From Ancylobacter novellus (GTDB taxonomy: Bacteria; Pseudomonadota; Alphaproteobacteria; Rhizobiales; Methylopilaceae), in assembly GCA_003241695.1 (NCBI GenBank), contig QFPN01000002.1, positions 62,001 to 126,000 on the forward strand: a DNA stretch of 64,000 bases, in the 5' to 3' direction. The translations under genes and the position numbers were made by a program. Of this stretch, positions 15,473 through 24,670 are shown one piece after another. The stretch's first letter is position 1, and every line of letters starts with the position of its first letter. Below the pieces are notes generated by a model. It did no database searches and was not told the DNA's origin. It saw only the letters and a list, made by a program, of their open reading frames with translations.

Positions 15473-16023
15473 GACATGCACTCTCGAAGCGAGAGCAGCG
15501 AGCGGCGGATCCAAGCCTTCACCGTGCCGAGCGGCGCCCCGAGCCGGCCGGCGATCTCGCCATGGGTCAGGCCCGACACATAGGCGAGCAGCACCGCGCG
15601 CCGGCGCTCGGGCGCGAGCCGGCCGAGGCAGCGCCTGAGCGCGCTCGCCTCCGTGAGGCGCTCGAAGGCGTCGTCGACCTCGCGGTCGCGCGCGGCGGCG
15701 GCCTCCAGCTCCTGGTCCTCGACCGGGACGTGCCGATCGTCGCGGAGCTGGTTGAGCGCCCGGTTGCGCACGACGGCGAAGATCCATGCGCGCCCCGAGC
15801 CGAGCGCAGGATCAAAGCTGCCCGCGCGCCGCCAGATCTGCATGAAGGCGTCCTGGAGAACCTCTTCGGCGACGTCGCGCCGGCGCACGATCCGCATCGC
15901 GACGGCGAGCAGCTTCGGCGACTCGCGTTCGTAGATCGCGCGGAGCGCCGTGCGGTCTCCCGCGGCGCAGGCCGCGAGCGCGCTGGCGTTCGGATCGTCG
16001 GAGACGGCTGGGGCAGGGGCCAT
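15469..16023 (-). CDS. ECF RNA polymerase sigma factor (SigK-like)
   Basis: The 184-residue sigma factor has region 2 (about 25-90), including LLAVAMRIVRRRDVAEEVLQDAFMQIWRR and RAWIFAVVRNRALNQLR. Region 4 (about 125-180), with LGRLAPERRRAVLLAYVSGLTHGEIAGRLGAPLGTVKAWIRRSL in pieces, ends in a helix-turn-helix. No region 3, as usual for ECFs. It pairs with the downstream membrane anti-sigma factor. ATG at 16023 gives a normal-length ECF; a longer reading to 16143 adds an Arg/Pro stretch without homology. Divergent from a DUF4394 gene that is probably its target. Confidence 0.93.
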   Translation of the reverse strand: MAPAPAVSDDPNASALAACAAGDRTALRAIYERESPKLLAVAMRIVRRRDVAEEVLQDAFMQIWRRAGSFDPALGSGRAWIFAVVRNRALNQLRDDRHVPVEDQELEAAAARDREVDDAFERLTEASALRRCLGRLAPERRRAVLLAYVSGLTHGEIAGRLGAPLGTVKAWIRRSLLSLRECMS

Positions 16024-16219
16024 GGATCTCGGGCTGGCTCGGTCATCTGGTCGGGTCGATCGGCACGGTACCCGGCTGAGGACGATCCGGATGCGCGGGG
16101 AGGGGCGGAGGCGATCAACAAAACGGGATCGCGGCGACTGCATCCGGCGGCGCCTCCGGCCGGGTAGCGGTTGCGGCGTCCGCGAACGCGACGCCGAACC
16201 ACGCTGTCAGGAGACCGTC

Positions 16220-17005
16220 ATGACCATATCGCTTCGCGCCCTCGTCCTCGCCGCGGCGTCGCTGGGTTTCGTCGCGCCCGCCTCGGCGCAGATCATTGCC
16301 CTCGTGGGCGGCAAGTCGCTCGCGGTCGTCGACCCGGACAGCCTCAAGATCGTCTCGAAGGCCGACATTTCGGGCGCCGCCGACGTCGTCGGCATCGACG
16401 TGCGTCCCGCTGACGGCATGCTCTACGGCGTGACCGCCGGCGGCGACATCGTGACGATCGACGCCAAGACCGGCGCGGCGACCAAAAAGTCGACGCTCTC
16501 CGAGAAGATTCCGGCCGGGGCCAAGGTGACGGTCGACTTCAACCCAATGGCCGACCGCCTTCGCGTCATGACCGACGGGGGCCTCAGTCTTCGCGTCAAC
16601 GTCGACGACGGCAAGGCGACGGTCGACGGCTCCCACAAGTTCGCGGAGACCGACATGCACAAGGGCGAGAAGCCGAACGTCGTGGCCGGCGCCTACACCA
16701 ACTCGGTCGTGGGCAAGAAGGCGGAGAAGACCGAGCTCTTCAACATCGACGCCACGATTCCGGCGCTCGTGAAGCAGGCGCCCCCCAATGACGGCGTGCT
16801 GAACGCGGTCGGAAAGATCGGCGTGACGCTCGCCGGCCCGGTGGCGTTCGAGATCTCGTCCGAAGCCGAAGGAAAGAACGCCGGCTGGCTTCTGACCGGC
16901 GGAGAACTTCACTCCGTCGACCTGACCAGCGGAGCGACCAAAAAGATCGGGGCGATCGACGGCGCGACCGACGCTACCGACATCGCCTGGAAGCCGGCGA
17001 AGTAA
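16220..17005 (+). CDS. secreted DUF4394 protein
   Basis: The 261-residue protein has a signal peptide (cleavage after ASAQ near residue 23). It is followed by a DUF4394 domain with beta-propeller-like repeats such as LALVGGKSLAVVD-type blades, GIDVRPADGMLYGVTAGGDIVTID, VDFNPMADRLRVMTDGGLSLRVN and GWLLTGGELHSVDL. DUF4394 genes are often found beside ECF sigma/RskA pairs. It begins about 200 bases from the divergent sigma gene and ends at a strong terminator. Function unknown; an exported envelope or stress product is likely. Confidence 0.87.
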   Translation: MTISLRALVLAAASLGFVAPASAQIIALVGGKSLAVVDPDSLKIVSKADISGAADVVGIDVRPADGMLYGVTAGGDIVTIDAKTGAATKKSTLSEKIPAGAKVTVDFNPMADRLRVMTDGGLSLRVNVDDGKATVDGSHKFAETDMHKGEKPNVVAGAYTNSVVGKKAEKTELFNIDATIPALVKQAPPNDGVLNAVGKIGVTLAGPVAFEISSEAEGKNAGWLLTGGELHSVDLTSGATKKIGAIDGATDATDIAWKPAK

Positions 17006-17033
17006 CCAGCCGCCCTTTCGGAGGGCGTTCTCT

Positions 17034-17067
17034 CTCGGGCGGCTCCATCGGCCGCCCGAGCCTTTAT
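17034..17067 (+). terminator. intrinsic terminator after the DUF4394 gene
   Basis: Perfect ten-base arms CTCGGGCGGC (17034-17043) and GCCGCCCGAG (17051-17060) with a 7-nt loop, followed by CCTTTAT. Confidence 0.85.
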
Positions 17068-17175
17068 CAGGCGTTTCGCCGCTTTGGCGGGGAATGGGGT
17101 CCCGAATTGGATTAAGCTGCGCTATGGAGCGATCGCGCTTCCTGTAAGAAACGGCGCCGACCGACGGACCGACCC

Positions 17176-18093
17176 ATGCTCGACAAGCTCGATTTCCTCC
17201 TCGCTCTCGCCAAGGAGCGGCATTTCGGCCGCGCCGCGGAAGATTGCGGCGTGACCCAGCCGACCTTGTCCGCCGGCCTCAAGCAGCTCGAGGATATGCT
17301 CGGCGTCCGGCTCGTCGAGCGCGGGTCCCGCTTCCACGGCTTCACGCCCGAGGGCGAGCGGACGCTCGAATGGGCCCGGCGCATCGTCGGCGACGCGCGC
17401 GCCATGCGGCAGGACATCGAGGCGCTGAAGCGCGGCGTCGTCGGCCATCTCCGGATCGCCGCGATCCCGACCGCGCTGCCGCTCGCGCCGCAGCTCACGA
17501 CGCCCTATCGCGCTCGCCATCCCGACGTGCGCTTCACCATCCTGTCGTCGACCTCGCTCGGCATCGGCATCGCGCTCGACAATCTCGAGATCGACGCCGG
17601 CATCACCTATCTCGACAACGAGCCCCTGGGGCGCGTCTCCGCCGTGCCGATCTGGCGTGAGGGCTACCGGCTGCTGACCGCGGCGGACGGCGCGCTCGGC
17701 GACCGGCAGACGGTGACCTGGCGCGAGGTCGGGCGGGTCCCGCTCTGCCTGCTGACGCCCGACATGCAGAACCGACGCATCGTCGAGGGGCTTCTGCGCG
17801 AAGCGGGTTCGGCCCCGGCGCCGACGCTGGAATCGAACTCGACCGTCGCCCTTTTCGCCCATGTGCGCACCGGCGCCTGGGCGAGCGTGATGCCCCAGAG
17901 CTTCGCCGACACGATGGGCCTGCCGGCCAATGTGCGGTCGATTCCCATCGTGGAGCCCGAGGTCGTGCACACGGTCGGCCTCGTCGTGCCGCATCGCGAT
18001 CCCATGACGCCCGCCACCAAGGCATTGGTTTCAGAGGCCAAAGCCTTGGCCGCGCGCGTCGAATCCGCGCGCCTCGACGCCGACGGAAACTGA
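17176..18093 (+). CDS. LysR-type regulator of the formate dehydrogenase operon
   Basis: The 305-residue protein has an N-terminal winged helix-turn-helix (LLALAKERHFGRAAEDCGVTQPTLSAGLKQLED, residues 8-40) and a LysR effector-binding domain (about 92-295) with RIAAIPTALPLAPQL and LFAHVRTGAWASVMP. It lies immediately upstream of and in the same direction as fdsG, the position of regulators such as FdsR that control NAD-dependent formate dehydrogenase operons. The 110-base gap is where its operator would lie. The ligand (formate or a C1/CO2-linked signal) is inferred. Confidence 0.88.
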   Translation: MLDKLDFLLALAKERHFGRAAEDCGVTQPTLSAGLKQLEDMLGVRLVERGSRFHGFTPEGERTLEWARRIVGDARAMRQDIEALKRGVVGHLRIAAIPTALPLAPQLTTPYRARHPDVRFTILSSTSLGIGIALDNLEIDAGITYLDNEPLGRVSAVPIWREGYRLLTAADGALGDRQTVTWREVGRVPLCLLTPDMQNRRIVEGLLREAGSAPAPTLESNSTVALFAHVRTGAWASVMPQSFADTMGLPANVRSIPIVEPEVVHTVGLVVPHRDPMTPATKALVSEAKALAARVESARLDADGN

Positions 18094-18203
18094 TCGACGT
18101 CTTCTATCACTTCACGGGACATCGCCATTGATTTGAGGATAAGGTCGGCTCACTCTCTGAGATAAGAAAAACTACAAGTTGATAGCTCGGAGGAGCGCGA
18201 GGC

Positions 18204-18710
18204 ATGACCACCGGCTACGCCGTCAGCGGCGTTCCGCGCGGACGTTACGAAGCCTGGAGCCAGGCGCGCGGGACGGAGATCATTTCGGAGCATCTCGCGA
18301 TGGAGGGGGCGACGCTCCCGATCCTTCATACGATGCAGGACACCTTCGGCTACGTGCCGCAGGATGCTGTGCCGATGATCGCGGACGCGCTGAACCTGTC
18401 GCGCGCCGAAGTGCACGGCGCGATGACGTTCTACCACGACTTCCGCCATGAGCCTGCGGGCAAGCATGTGGTGAAGGTCTGCGTCGCCGAGGCCTGTCAG
18501 GCCGCCGGCGGCAACGCGACCTCCGAGCGGATCTCCAAGGCGCTCGACTGCGCCTATGGCGAGACCCGGCCCGACGGCCAGGTGACGCTGGAGCCGATCT
18601 ACTGCCTCGGTCTCTGCTCCTGTTCGCCGTCCGCCATGGTCGACGGCCGCCTGATCGGCCGGCTCGACGACGAGGCCATCGACGAGATCGTCGCGGAGTG
18701 CCGGTCGTGA
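18204..18710 (+). CDS. fdsG: NAD-dependent formate dehydrogenase gamma subunit
   Basis: The 168-residue NuoE-like subunit carries one [2Fe-2S] cluster. Its four cysteines are in CVAEACQAAG (first pair, near residues 93-98) and CLGLCSCSP (second pair, near 134-138), and the fold is the thioredoxin type. It passes electrons between the FMN/NAD module and the rest of the soluble FdsABG complex, which oxidises formate to CO2 and makes NADH. GGAGGAGCGCGAGGC precedes ATG 18204. It overlaps fdsB by GTGA. Confidence 0.95.
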   Translation: MTTGYAVSGVPRGRYEAWSQARGTEIISEHLAMEGATLPILHTMQDTFGYVPQDAVPMIADALNLSRAEVHGAMTFYHDFRHEPAGKHVVKVCVAEACQAAGGNATSERISKALDCAYGETRPDGQVTLEPIYCLGLCSCSPSAMVDGRLIGRLDDEAIDEIVAECRS

Positions 18711-20266
18711 GCGCGTTCAAACTCTATGTCCCCGGCGACGCCGCCGCCGTCTCGCTCGGCGCCGACAGGGTCGCGAAGGCTTTCGCGGCCGCGTTCGAAG
18801 CCAAGGGTCTCGACGTCGAGATCGTCCGCAACGGCTCGCGCGGCATGCACTGGCTGGAGCCGCTGGTCGAGGCGGTGACGCCCGAAGGGCGCGTCGGCTA
18901 CGGGCCGGTCAAGGCCAAGGACGTGATCGGGCTGATCGACGCCGGCCTGTTCGAGGGCGGAGACCATGCCCTCCGCCTCGGCGACGTCGAGGAGATTCCG
19001 TTCTTCAAGCGCCAGCAGCGCTTCACCTTCGCGCGCTGCGGCATCGTCGATCCGACGTCGATCGACGACTACAAGGCGCATGGCGGCTACAAGGGCCTCG
19101 AGCGCGCGATCGAGCTCGGCGGGCCGGCGACGGTCGAAGAGGTGTTCGAGAGCGGCCTGCGCGGCCGCGGCGGCGCGGGCTTCCCGACCGGCATCAAGTG
19201 GCGCACCGTCGCCCAGTGCCCCCCGGGCCAGAAATACATCGTCTGCAACGCCGACGAGGGCGACTCGGGCACCTTCGCCGACCGGATGATCATGGAGGGC
19301 GATCCCTTCATTCTCATCGAGGGCATGACGATCGCGGGCCTCGCGGTCGGCGCGACCAAGGGTTACGTCTACTGCCGTTCCGAATATCCGCACGCCATCA
19401 AGGCGATGAACGTCGCAATTAAAGCGGCGCGCAAGGCAGGCTATCTCGGACAGAAGGTCGCCGGCTCCGACTACGACTTCGACATGGAGGTCCGCGAGGG
19501 CGCGGGCGCCTATGTGTGCGGCGAGGAGACGTCGCTGCTCGAAAGCATCGAGGGCAAGCGCGGCCTCGTGCGCGCCAAGCCGCCGCTGCCGGCCCACAAG
19601 GGTCTGTTCGGCAAGCCGACGGTGATCAACAACGTCGTGTCGCTCTGCTCGGTGCCCTTTATCCTCGCGAACGGCGCCAAGGCCTACGCCGACGTCGGCT
19701 TCGGCCGCTCGCGCGGCACCATGCCGATCCAGCTCGCGGGCAACGTGAAGTATGGCGGCCTGTTCGAGATCGCTTTTGGCATCACGCTGCGCGAACTCGT
19801 CGAGGACGTCGCGGGCGGCACCTTCACGGGCAAACCGATCCGCGCCTGCCAGGTCGGCGGCCCGCTCGGCGCCTATCTGCCCGACCACCAGTTCGACACG
19901 CCGTTCGACTACGAGGCCTTCACCAAGATCGACGCGCTCATCGGGCACGGCGGCGTGGTGATCTTCGACGAAGACGTCGACATGGCTGGCATGGCGCGGT
20001 TCGCCATGGAGTTCTGCGCGGTCGAAAGCTGCGGCAAGTGCACCCCCTGCCGCATCGGATCCACCCGCGGGGTGGAGACGTTGGACAAGGTGATCGCGAA
20101 CCAGGATCGCGAACGGAATCTGCAGGTCGTCGAAGACCTCTGTCACACGATGAAGCTCGGCTCGCTGTGCGCTCTGGGCGGCTTCACTCCCTATCCCGTC
20201 CTGAGCGCCATCAAGCACTTCCCCGAAGATTTCGGACGGGGTCACCTGTCCGTCGCGGCGGAGTGA
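18707..20266 (+). CDS. fdsB: NAD-dependent formate dehydrogenase beta subunit (diaphorase, NuoF-like)
   Basis: The 519-residue flavoprotein has an N-terminal thioredoxin-like extension. The NuoF core shows the NADH/FMN loop GRGGAGFPTGIKW, CNADEGDSGTFADR, VREGAGAYVCGEETSL and the [4Fe-4S] ligands ESCGKCTPCR plus a downstream Cys in LGSLCALGG. It hands electrons from formate oxidation to NAD+. GTG at 18707 overlaps the fdsG stop; another GTG at 18698 would add three residues. Confidence 0.95.
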   Translation: MSAFKLYVPGDAAAVSLGADRVAKAFAAAFEAKGLDVEIVRNGSRGMHWLEPLVEAVTPEGRVGYGPVKAKDVIGLIDAGLFEGGDHALRLGDVEEIPFFKRQQRFTFARCGIVDPTSIDDYKAHGGYKGLERAIELGGPATVEEVFESGLRGRGGAGFPTGIKWRTVAQCPPGQKYIVCNADEGDSGTFADRMIMEGDPFILIEGMTIAGLAVGATKGYVYCRSEYPHAIKAMNVAIKAARKAGYLGQKVAGSDYDFDMEVREGAGAYVCGEETSLLESIEGKRGLVRAKPPLPAHKGLFGKPTVINNVVSLCSVPFILANGAKAYADVGFGRSRGTMPIQLAGNVKYGGLFEIAFGITLRELVEDVAGGTFTGKPIRACQVGGPLGAYLPDHQFDTPFDYEAFTKIDALIGHGGVVIFDEDVDMAGMARFAMEFCAVESCGKCTPCRIGSTRGVETLDKVIANQDRERNLQVVEDLCHTMKLGSLCALGGFTPYPVLSAIKHFPEDFGRGHLSVAAE

Positions 20267-20276
20267 GGAGGAACAA

Positions 20277-23117
20277 ATGGCCCTCATCCAGGAAATCGAC
20301 TACGGCACCCCGGCTTCCAAGTCGGAGAAGCTCGTCACGCTGACCATCGACGGGCAGAAGGTCTCGGTGCCGGAAGGCACCTCGATCATGCGCGCCGCGA
20401 TGGAGCTCAACAACGAGATCCCGAAGCTCTGCGCGACCGACTCGGTCGAGGCCTTCGGCTCCTGCCGCCTCTGTCTCATCGAGATCGAGGGGCGCAACGG
20501 CACGCCCGCCTCCTGCACCACGCCGGTCGCGGAAGGCATCGTGGTCAAGACCCAGACCCCGCGGCTGAAGCAGCTGCGCAAGGGGGTCATGGAGCTCTAC
20601 ATTTCCGACCACCCGCTCGACTGCCTGACCTGCTCGGCGAACGGCGACTGCGAGCTGCAGGATATGGCCGGCGTCGTCGGCCTGCGCGAAGTGCGCTACG
20701 GCTATGAGGGCGACAACCACATCGTCTCCAAGAAGGACGAGTCGAACCCCTATTTCACCTACGACCCGTCGAAGTGCATCGTCTGCTCGCGCTGCGTCCG
20801 CGCCTGCGAGGAGGTGCAGGGCACCTTCGCGCTCACGATCTCCGGCCGCGGCTTCGAGAGCCGCGTGTCGCCCGGCATGGACGAGCCGTTCCTCTCCTCC
20901 GAATGCGTCTCCTGCGGCGCCTGCGTGCAGGCCTGCCCGACCGCGACGCTGATGGAGAAGTCGGTCATCGAGATCGGCACGCCCGAGCATTCGGTCGTCA
21001 CCACCTGCGCCTATTGCGGCGTCGGCTGCACCTTCAAGGCCGAGATGCGCGGCGACGAGCTCGTCCGCATGGTGCCCTGGAAGGACGGCAAGGCGAACCA
21101 CGGCCATAGCTGCGTGAAGGGCCGCTTCGCCTATGGCTACGCCCAGCACCGGGACCGCATCCTCAAGCCGATGATCCGCGCGAACATCACGGATCCGTGG
21201 CGTGAGGTCTCCTGGGAGGAGGCGATCGAATATTCGGCCTCCGAGCTAAAGCGCATCCAGGCGAAGTACGGACGTTCCTCGATCGGCGGCATCACCTCGT
21301 CGCGCTGCACCAATGAGGAGACCTACCTCGTCCAGAAGCTGGTCCGCGCCGGCTTCGGCACCAACAACGTCGACACCTGCGCCCGCGTCTGCCACTCACC
21401 GACCGGCTACGGCCTGAAGACGGCCTTCGGCACCTCCGCCGGCACGCAGGACTTCGACTCGGTCGAACACAGCGACGTCATCCTGGTGATCGGGGCGAAC
21501 CCGACCGACGGCCATCCGGTGTTCGGCAGCCGCATGAAGAAGCGGCTCCGCCAGGGCGCCAGACTGATCGTGATCGACCCGCGCCGGATCGATCTCGTGA
21601 AGAGCCCGCACATCAGCGCGGACTACCATCTGCCGCTGAAACCCGGCACCAACGTTGCGATCGTGACTGCGTTCGCCCACGTTATCGTCACGGAAGGACT
21701 CGTCGACGAGAAGTTCGTGCGCGAGCATGGCGATCTCGAAACCTTCCAGGACTGGGCGGCCTTCGTCGCCGAGGAGCGGAACTCGCCTGAGGCGACCGAA
21801 CTCGTCACCGGCGTGCCCGCGAACCTCGTGCGCGACGCGGCGCGCCTCTACGCCACGGGCGGCAACGCCGCGATCTATTACGGTCTCGGCGTCACCGAGC
21901 ATTCCCAAGGCTCAACCACGGTTCTGGGCATCGCAAATCTCGCGATGGCGACCGGCAACATCGGCCGCGAGGGCGTAGGCGTGAACCCGCTGCGCGGGCA
22001 GAACAACGTGCAGGGCTCGTGCGACATGGGTTCGTTCCCGCACGAGTTCCCTGGCTATCGCCACGTCTCCGACAACGAGACCCGCGAGATGTTCGAGGCG
22101 CTTTGGGGCGTTCCGCTGGATCCGGAGCCGGGTCTGCGCATCCCGAACATGCTTGACGCCGCCGTCGACGGCACCTTCAAGGGCCTCTATGTGCAGGGCG
22201 AGGACATTGCGCAGTCCGATCCCGACGCCAAGCACGTCATCGGCGGCCTGAAGGCGATGGAATGCGTCATCGTGCAGGACCTGTTCCTGAACGAGACCGC
22301 GAACTACGCCCACGTCTTCCTGCCGGGCTGTTCCTTCCTCGAGAAGGACGGCACCTTCACCAACGCCGAACGTCGTATCCAGCTGATCCGCAAGGTGATG
22401 GCGCCGAAGAACGGCTACGCCGACTGGGAGGTCACGCTCATGCTCGCGAAAGCGATGGGCTATGAGATGACCTATGAGCACCCTTCCGAGATCATGGACG
22501 AGATCGCGGCTTCGACCCCGAGCTTCGCCGGCGTCTCGTTCAAGATGCTGGCGGAAAAGGGCTCGGTGCAGTGGCCCTGCAACGAGAAGGCCCCCGACGG
22601 CACGCCGACTATGCACATCGGCGGCTTCGTGCGCGGCAAGGGCAACTTCGTCATCACCGAATATGTCGGCACCGACGAGAAGGTCGGCCCGCGCTTCCCG
22701 CTGCTGCTCACCACGGGCCGCATCCTCAGCCAGTACAATGTCGGCGCGCAGACGCGGCGCACCGAAAACTCTCGCTGGCACGAGGAGGACCGTCTGGAGA
22801 TGCACCCGGTGGACGCCGAGGACCGCGGCGTGCGCGACGGCGACTGGGTGACCCTGCGCAGCCGCGCGGGCGAGACCTCGCTCCGTGCGCTGATCACCGA
22901 CCGCGTGGCGCCGGGCGTGGTCTACACCACGTTCCACCACCCGAACACGCAGGCGAACGTCATCACGACCGACTTCTCCGACTGGGCGACCAACTGCCCG
23001 GAATACAAGGTCACGGCCGTGCAGGTGTCGCCCTCGAACGGGCCAAGCGCCTGGCAGGAGGAGTACGAGGAGCACTCGCAGCTCAGCCGCCGCATCCTCG
23101 CCGAGGCCGCGGAGTAA
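20277..23117 (+). CDS. fdsA: NAD-dependent formate dehydrogenase alpha subunit (Mo/W-bis-MGD)
   Basis: The 946-residue catalytic subunit starts with a [2Fe-2S] NuoG-like domain (CRLCLIEIEG, TSC/CxxC motifs). A His-Cys cluster (DHPLDCLTCSANGDCELQ), two ferredoxin-type 4Fe-4S motifs (CIVCSRCVRAC and CVSCGACVQAC) and a proximal cluster CAYCGVGC follow. In the molybdopterin domain the metal ligand is Cys372 in ARVCHSPT, not selenocysteine. GQNNVQGSCDMG and the C-terminal cofactor-binding domain complete it. It oxidises formate to CO2. A GGAGGAAC ribosome site lies ten bases after fdsB. Confidence 0.96.
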   Translation: MALIQEIDYGTPASKSEKLVTLTIDGQKVSVPEGTSIMRAAMELNNEIPKLCATDSVEAFGSCRLCLIEIEGRNGTPASCTTPVAEGIVVKTQTPRLKQLRKGVMELYISDHPLDCLTCSANGDCELQDMAGVVGLREVRYGYEGDNHIVSKKDESNPYFTYDPSKCIVCSRCVRACEEVQGTFALTISGRGFESRVSPGMDEPFLSSECVSCGACVQACPTATLMEKSVIEIGTPEHSVVTTCAYCGVGCTFKAEMRGDELVRMVPWKDGKANHGHSCVKGRFAYGYAQHRDRILKPMIRANITDPWREVSWEEAIEYSASELKRIQAKYGRSSIGGITSSRCTNEETYLVQKLVRAGFGTNNVDTCARVCHSPTGYGLKTAFGTSAGTQDFDSVEHSDVILVIGANPTDGHPVFGSRMKKRLRQGARLIVIDPRRIDLVKSPHISADYHLPLKPGTNVAIVTAFAHVIVTEGLVDEKFVREHGDLETFQDWAAFVAEERNSPEATELVTGVPANLVRDAARLYATGGNAAIYYGLGVTEHSQGSTTVLGIANLAMATGNIGREGVGVNPLRGQNNVQGSCDMGSFPHEFPGYRHVSDNETREMFEALWGVPLDPEPGLRIPNMLDAAVDGTFKGLYVQGEDIAQSDPDAKHVIGGLKAMECVIVQDLFLNETANYAHVFLPGCSFLEKDGTFTNAERRIQLIRKVMAPKNGYADWEVTLMLAKAMGYEMTYEHPSEIMDEIAASTPSFAGVSFKMLAEKGSVQWPCNEKAPDGTPTMHIGGFVRGKGNFVITEYVGTDEKVGPRFPLLLTTGRILSQYNVGAQTRRTENSRWHEEDRLEMHPVDAEDRGVRDGDWVTLRSRAGETSLRALITDRVAPGVVYTTFHHPNTQANVITTDFSDWATNCPEYKVTAVQVSPSNGPSAWQEEYEEHSQLSRRILAEAAE

Positions 23118-23149
23118 GGGCGACTGACGCTCTGGTCGTCGCGATCAAG

Positions 23150-23345
23150 CTCGTCATCCCGGACGGCGCCGGAAGGCGTCGATCCGGGATCGTGTTCCGG
23201 AGGAATCTAAGGCGCGCCGCGCTCGCGTCCCGGCCTTGAGCCGGGACCCATGAACGCCGACATGCCCGAAGATCCGCGTCGCTCAGTCTTTGCAGCGCTG
23301 CGGATCCGGGTCCCGGCTCAAGACCGGGACGCGAGGTTGTCGCTT
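23150..23345. repeat. cluster of palindromic repeats (family A)
   Basis: Three palindromes lie between fdsA and fdhD: ATCCCGGA/TCCGGGAT (23156-23163 with 23183-23190), GTCCCGGCC-TTGA-type at 23227-23247, and the inverted copy at 23310-23330. The last two share GCGTCCCGG and GGGACCCA flanks with the 2143-2272 pair. They may stabilise or divide the fds messenger. Confidence 0.77.
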
Positions 23346-23366
23346 CCTTCGCATCATCCTGGACCC

Positions 23367-24215
23367 ATGACCGATCTCCCGCCCCCCGTCGTCCGTCTCT
23401 CCCGCGCCGTCTGGCGCGACGGGCGGCTGCGCGAGGAGGCGGAGCGCGCGACGCCGGCGGAGACGCCGATCGCGCTGGTCTATGACGGCTCGACCCAGGC
23501 CGTGATGATGGCTAGCCCGACCGACGTCGAGGATTTCGCCTGCGGCTTCAGCCTGACCGAGGGGATCGTCGGGAGCCTCGACGAGATCGAGAGCCTCGAA
23601 GTCGTCGATCAGGGTATCGGCCTCGAGGCGCGCATGTGGCTCGGCAAGGATCCGTCGCGCGAACTCGGCAGACGTCGCCGCAATCTCGCCGGGCCGACCG
23701 GCTGCGGGCTCTGCGGCATCGACAGCCTCGAACAGGCGGTGAAGCCCGCCCGCCTCGTGACGGCGGCCGCGGTGTTTTCGTCCGCCGAAATTCACGACGC
23801 GCTCGACGCGCTGTCGCGGGCGCAGACGCTCAACTTCGAGACTCGCGCGGTTCACGGCGCCGGCTTCTGGCGGCCGGGTCAGGGACTCGTCGCGGTCCGC
23901 GAGGACGTCGGGCGCCACAACGCGCTCGACAAGCTCGCTGGCGCGCTCGCCCGGACCGGCGACGACGCCTCGACCGGCTTCGTGCTGCTGACGAGCCGCG
24001 TCTCCGTCGAGATGATCCAGAAGGCGGCGGTGATCGGGACCGGGCTCGTGGTCGCGGTCTCCGCGCCGACGGCGCTCGGCGTCCGCCTCGCCGACGAGGC
24101 CGGTATCACGCTCGCCGCGATCGCCCGCGGCGACGGATTCGAAGTTTTCACCCACCCCCATCGCATTGTCGCCGCCGGGCCGGAGAAGCTCGCGGCGGGA
24201 GGAGCCGGACAATGA
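23367..24215 (+). CDS. fdhD: formate dehydrogenase sulfurtransferase FdhD (FdsC)
   Basis: The 282-residue accessory protein transfers sulfur from IscS to the molybdenum cofactor before its insertion into FdsA. It has the family's TDVEDFACGFSLTEGI block, the catalytic cysteine loop TGCGLCGID (Cys near 114 and 117), AVHGAGFW, VREDVGRHNALDKL, and TSRVSVEMIQKAA with GTGLVVAVSAPTALGVRLADEAG. ATG 23367 (MTDLP) is chosen; an upstream reading from 23250 would translate the palindromic repeat. It overlaps fdsD by ATGA. Confidence 0.94.
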   Translation: MTDLPPPVVRLSRAVWRDGRLREEAERATPAETPIALVYDGSTQAVMMASPTDVEDFACGFSLTEGIVGSLDEIESLEVVDQGIGLEARMWLGKDPSRELGRRRRNLAGPTGCGLCGIDSLEQAVKPARLVTAAAVFSSAEIHDALDALSRAQTLNFETRAVHGAGFWRPGQGLVAVREDVGRHNALDKLAGALARTGDDASTGFVLLTSRVSVEMIQKAAVIGTGLVVAVSAPTALGVRLADEAGITLAAIARGDGFEVFTHPHRIVAAGPEKLAAGGAGQ

Positions 24216-24604
24216 GCGCACCTTCCGGAAACGCCGGCGTCGTCGAGACGCTCGGTGCCCACGACGAGGAGCATCCGCACAAGTCGACGCTCGACCGCCT
24301 GATCTACATGGGCAACCAGATCGGCTGGTTCTTCAACAGCCAGCCGGAAGACAAGCGCGTCCCCGGCATCCTCGATCACATCCAGCATTTCTGGGACCCG
24401 CGGATGCGCGCGGAAATCTTCCGTCACATCGACGCCGAAGGCGGCAAGGGCCTCGAGCCGAACGTGCTCGACGCGCTGACGCAGCTCAAGCTCGCAGAGG
24501 AAGGCATGAGGAAGGCGCGCGGCGACGAGGCCGGAAAGGTCGACACCGGCCAGCAGCGCGCCGGCGAGGCCCCGCCGGAGGTCACCAAGGAAGGCCGCGG
24601 CTGA
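24212..24604 (+). CDS. fdsD: formate dehydrogenase delta subunit
   Basis: The 130-residue protein has the FdsD/DUF3305-like core LDRLIYMGNQIGWFFNSQP and HIQHFWDPRMRAEIF at residues 28-75, and a charged Glu/Lys/Gly tail longer than usual. FdsD is an assembly factor that with FdsC helps mature the molybdenum site; it is not needed for catalysis itself. Translation is coupled to fdhD. It closes the operon fdsG-fdsB-fdsA-fdsC-fdsD. Confidence 0.93.
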   Translation: MSAPSGNAGVVETLGAHDEEHPHKSTLDRLIYMGNQIGWFFNSQPEDKRVPGILDHIQHFWDPRMRAEIFRHIDAEGGKGLEPNVLDALTQLKLAEEGMRKARGDEAGKVDTGQQRAGEAPPEVTKEGRG

Positions 24605-24670
24605 GCGGCCTCGCCTGACGGCGTTCCCCGCCTATTTTCCTCCGCGGCGACGACGAGCCGGGGAGGGCGC

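Noticed and set aside
17122..17994. Minus-strand frame of 290 codons opposite the LysR gene
   Set aside because: Shadow; the plus frame has a full helix-turn-helix and effector domain.
18094..18203. A riboswitch or small RNA before fdsG
   Set aside because: The spacer is short and shows no known RNA motif; it more likely holds the LysR binding site and promoter.
21378..21400. Selenocysteine at the formate dehydrogenase active site
   Set aside because: The metal-ligand codon is TGC (Cys), with no in-frame TGA or SECIS-like need.
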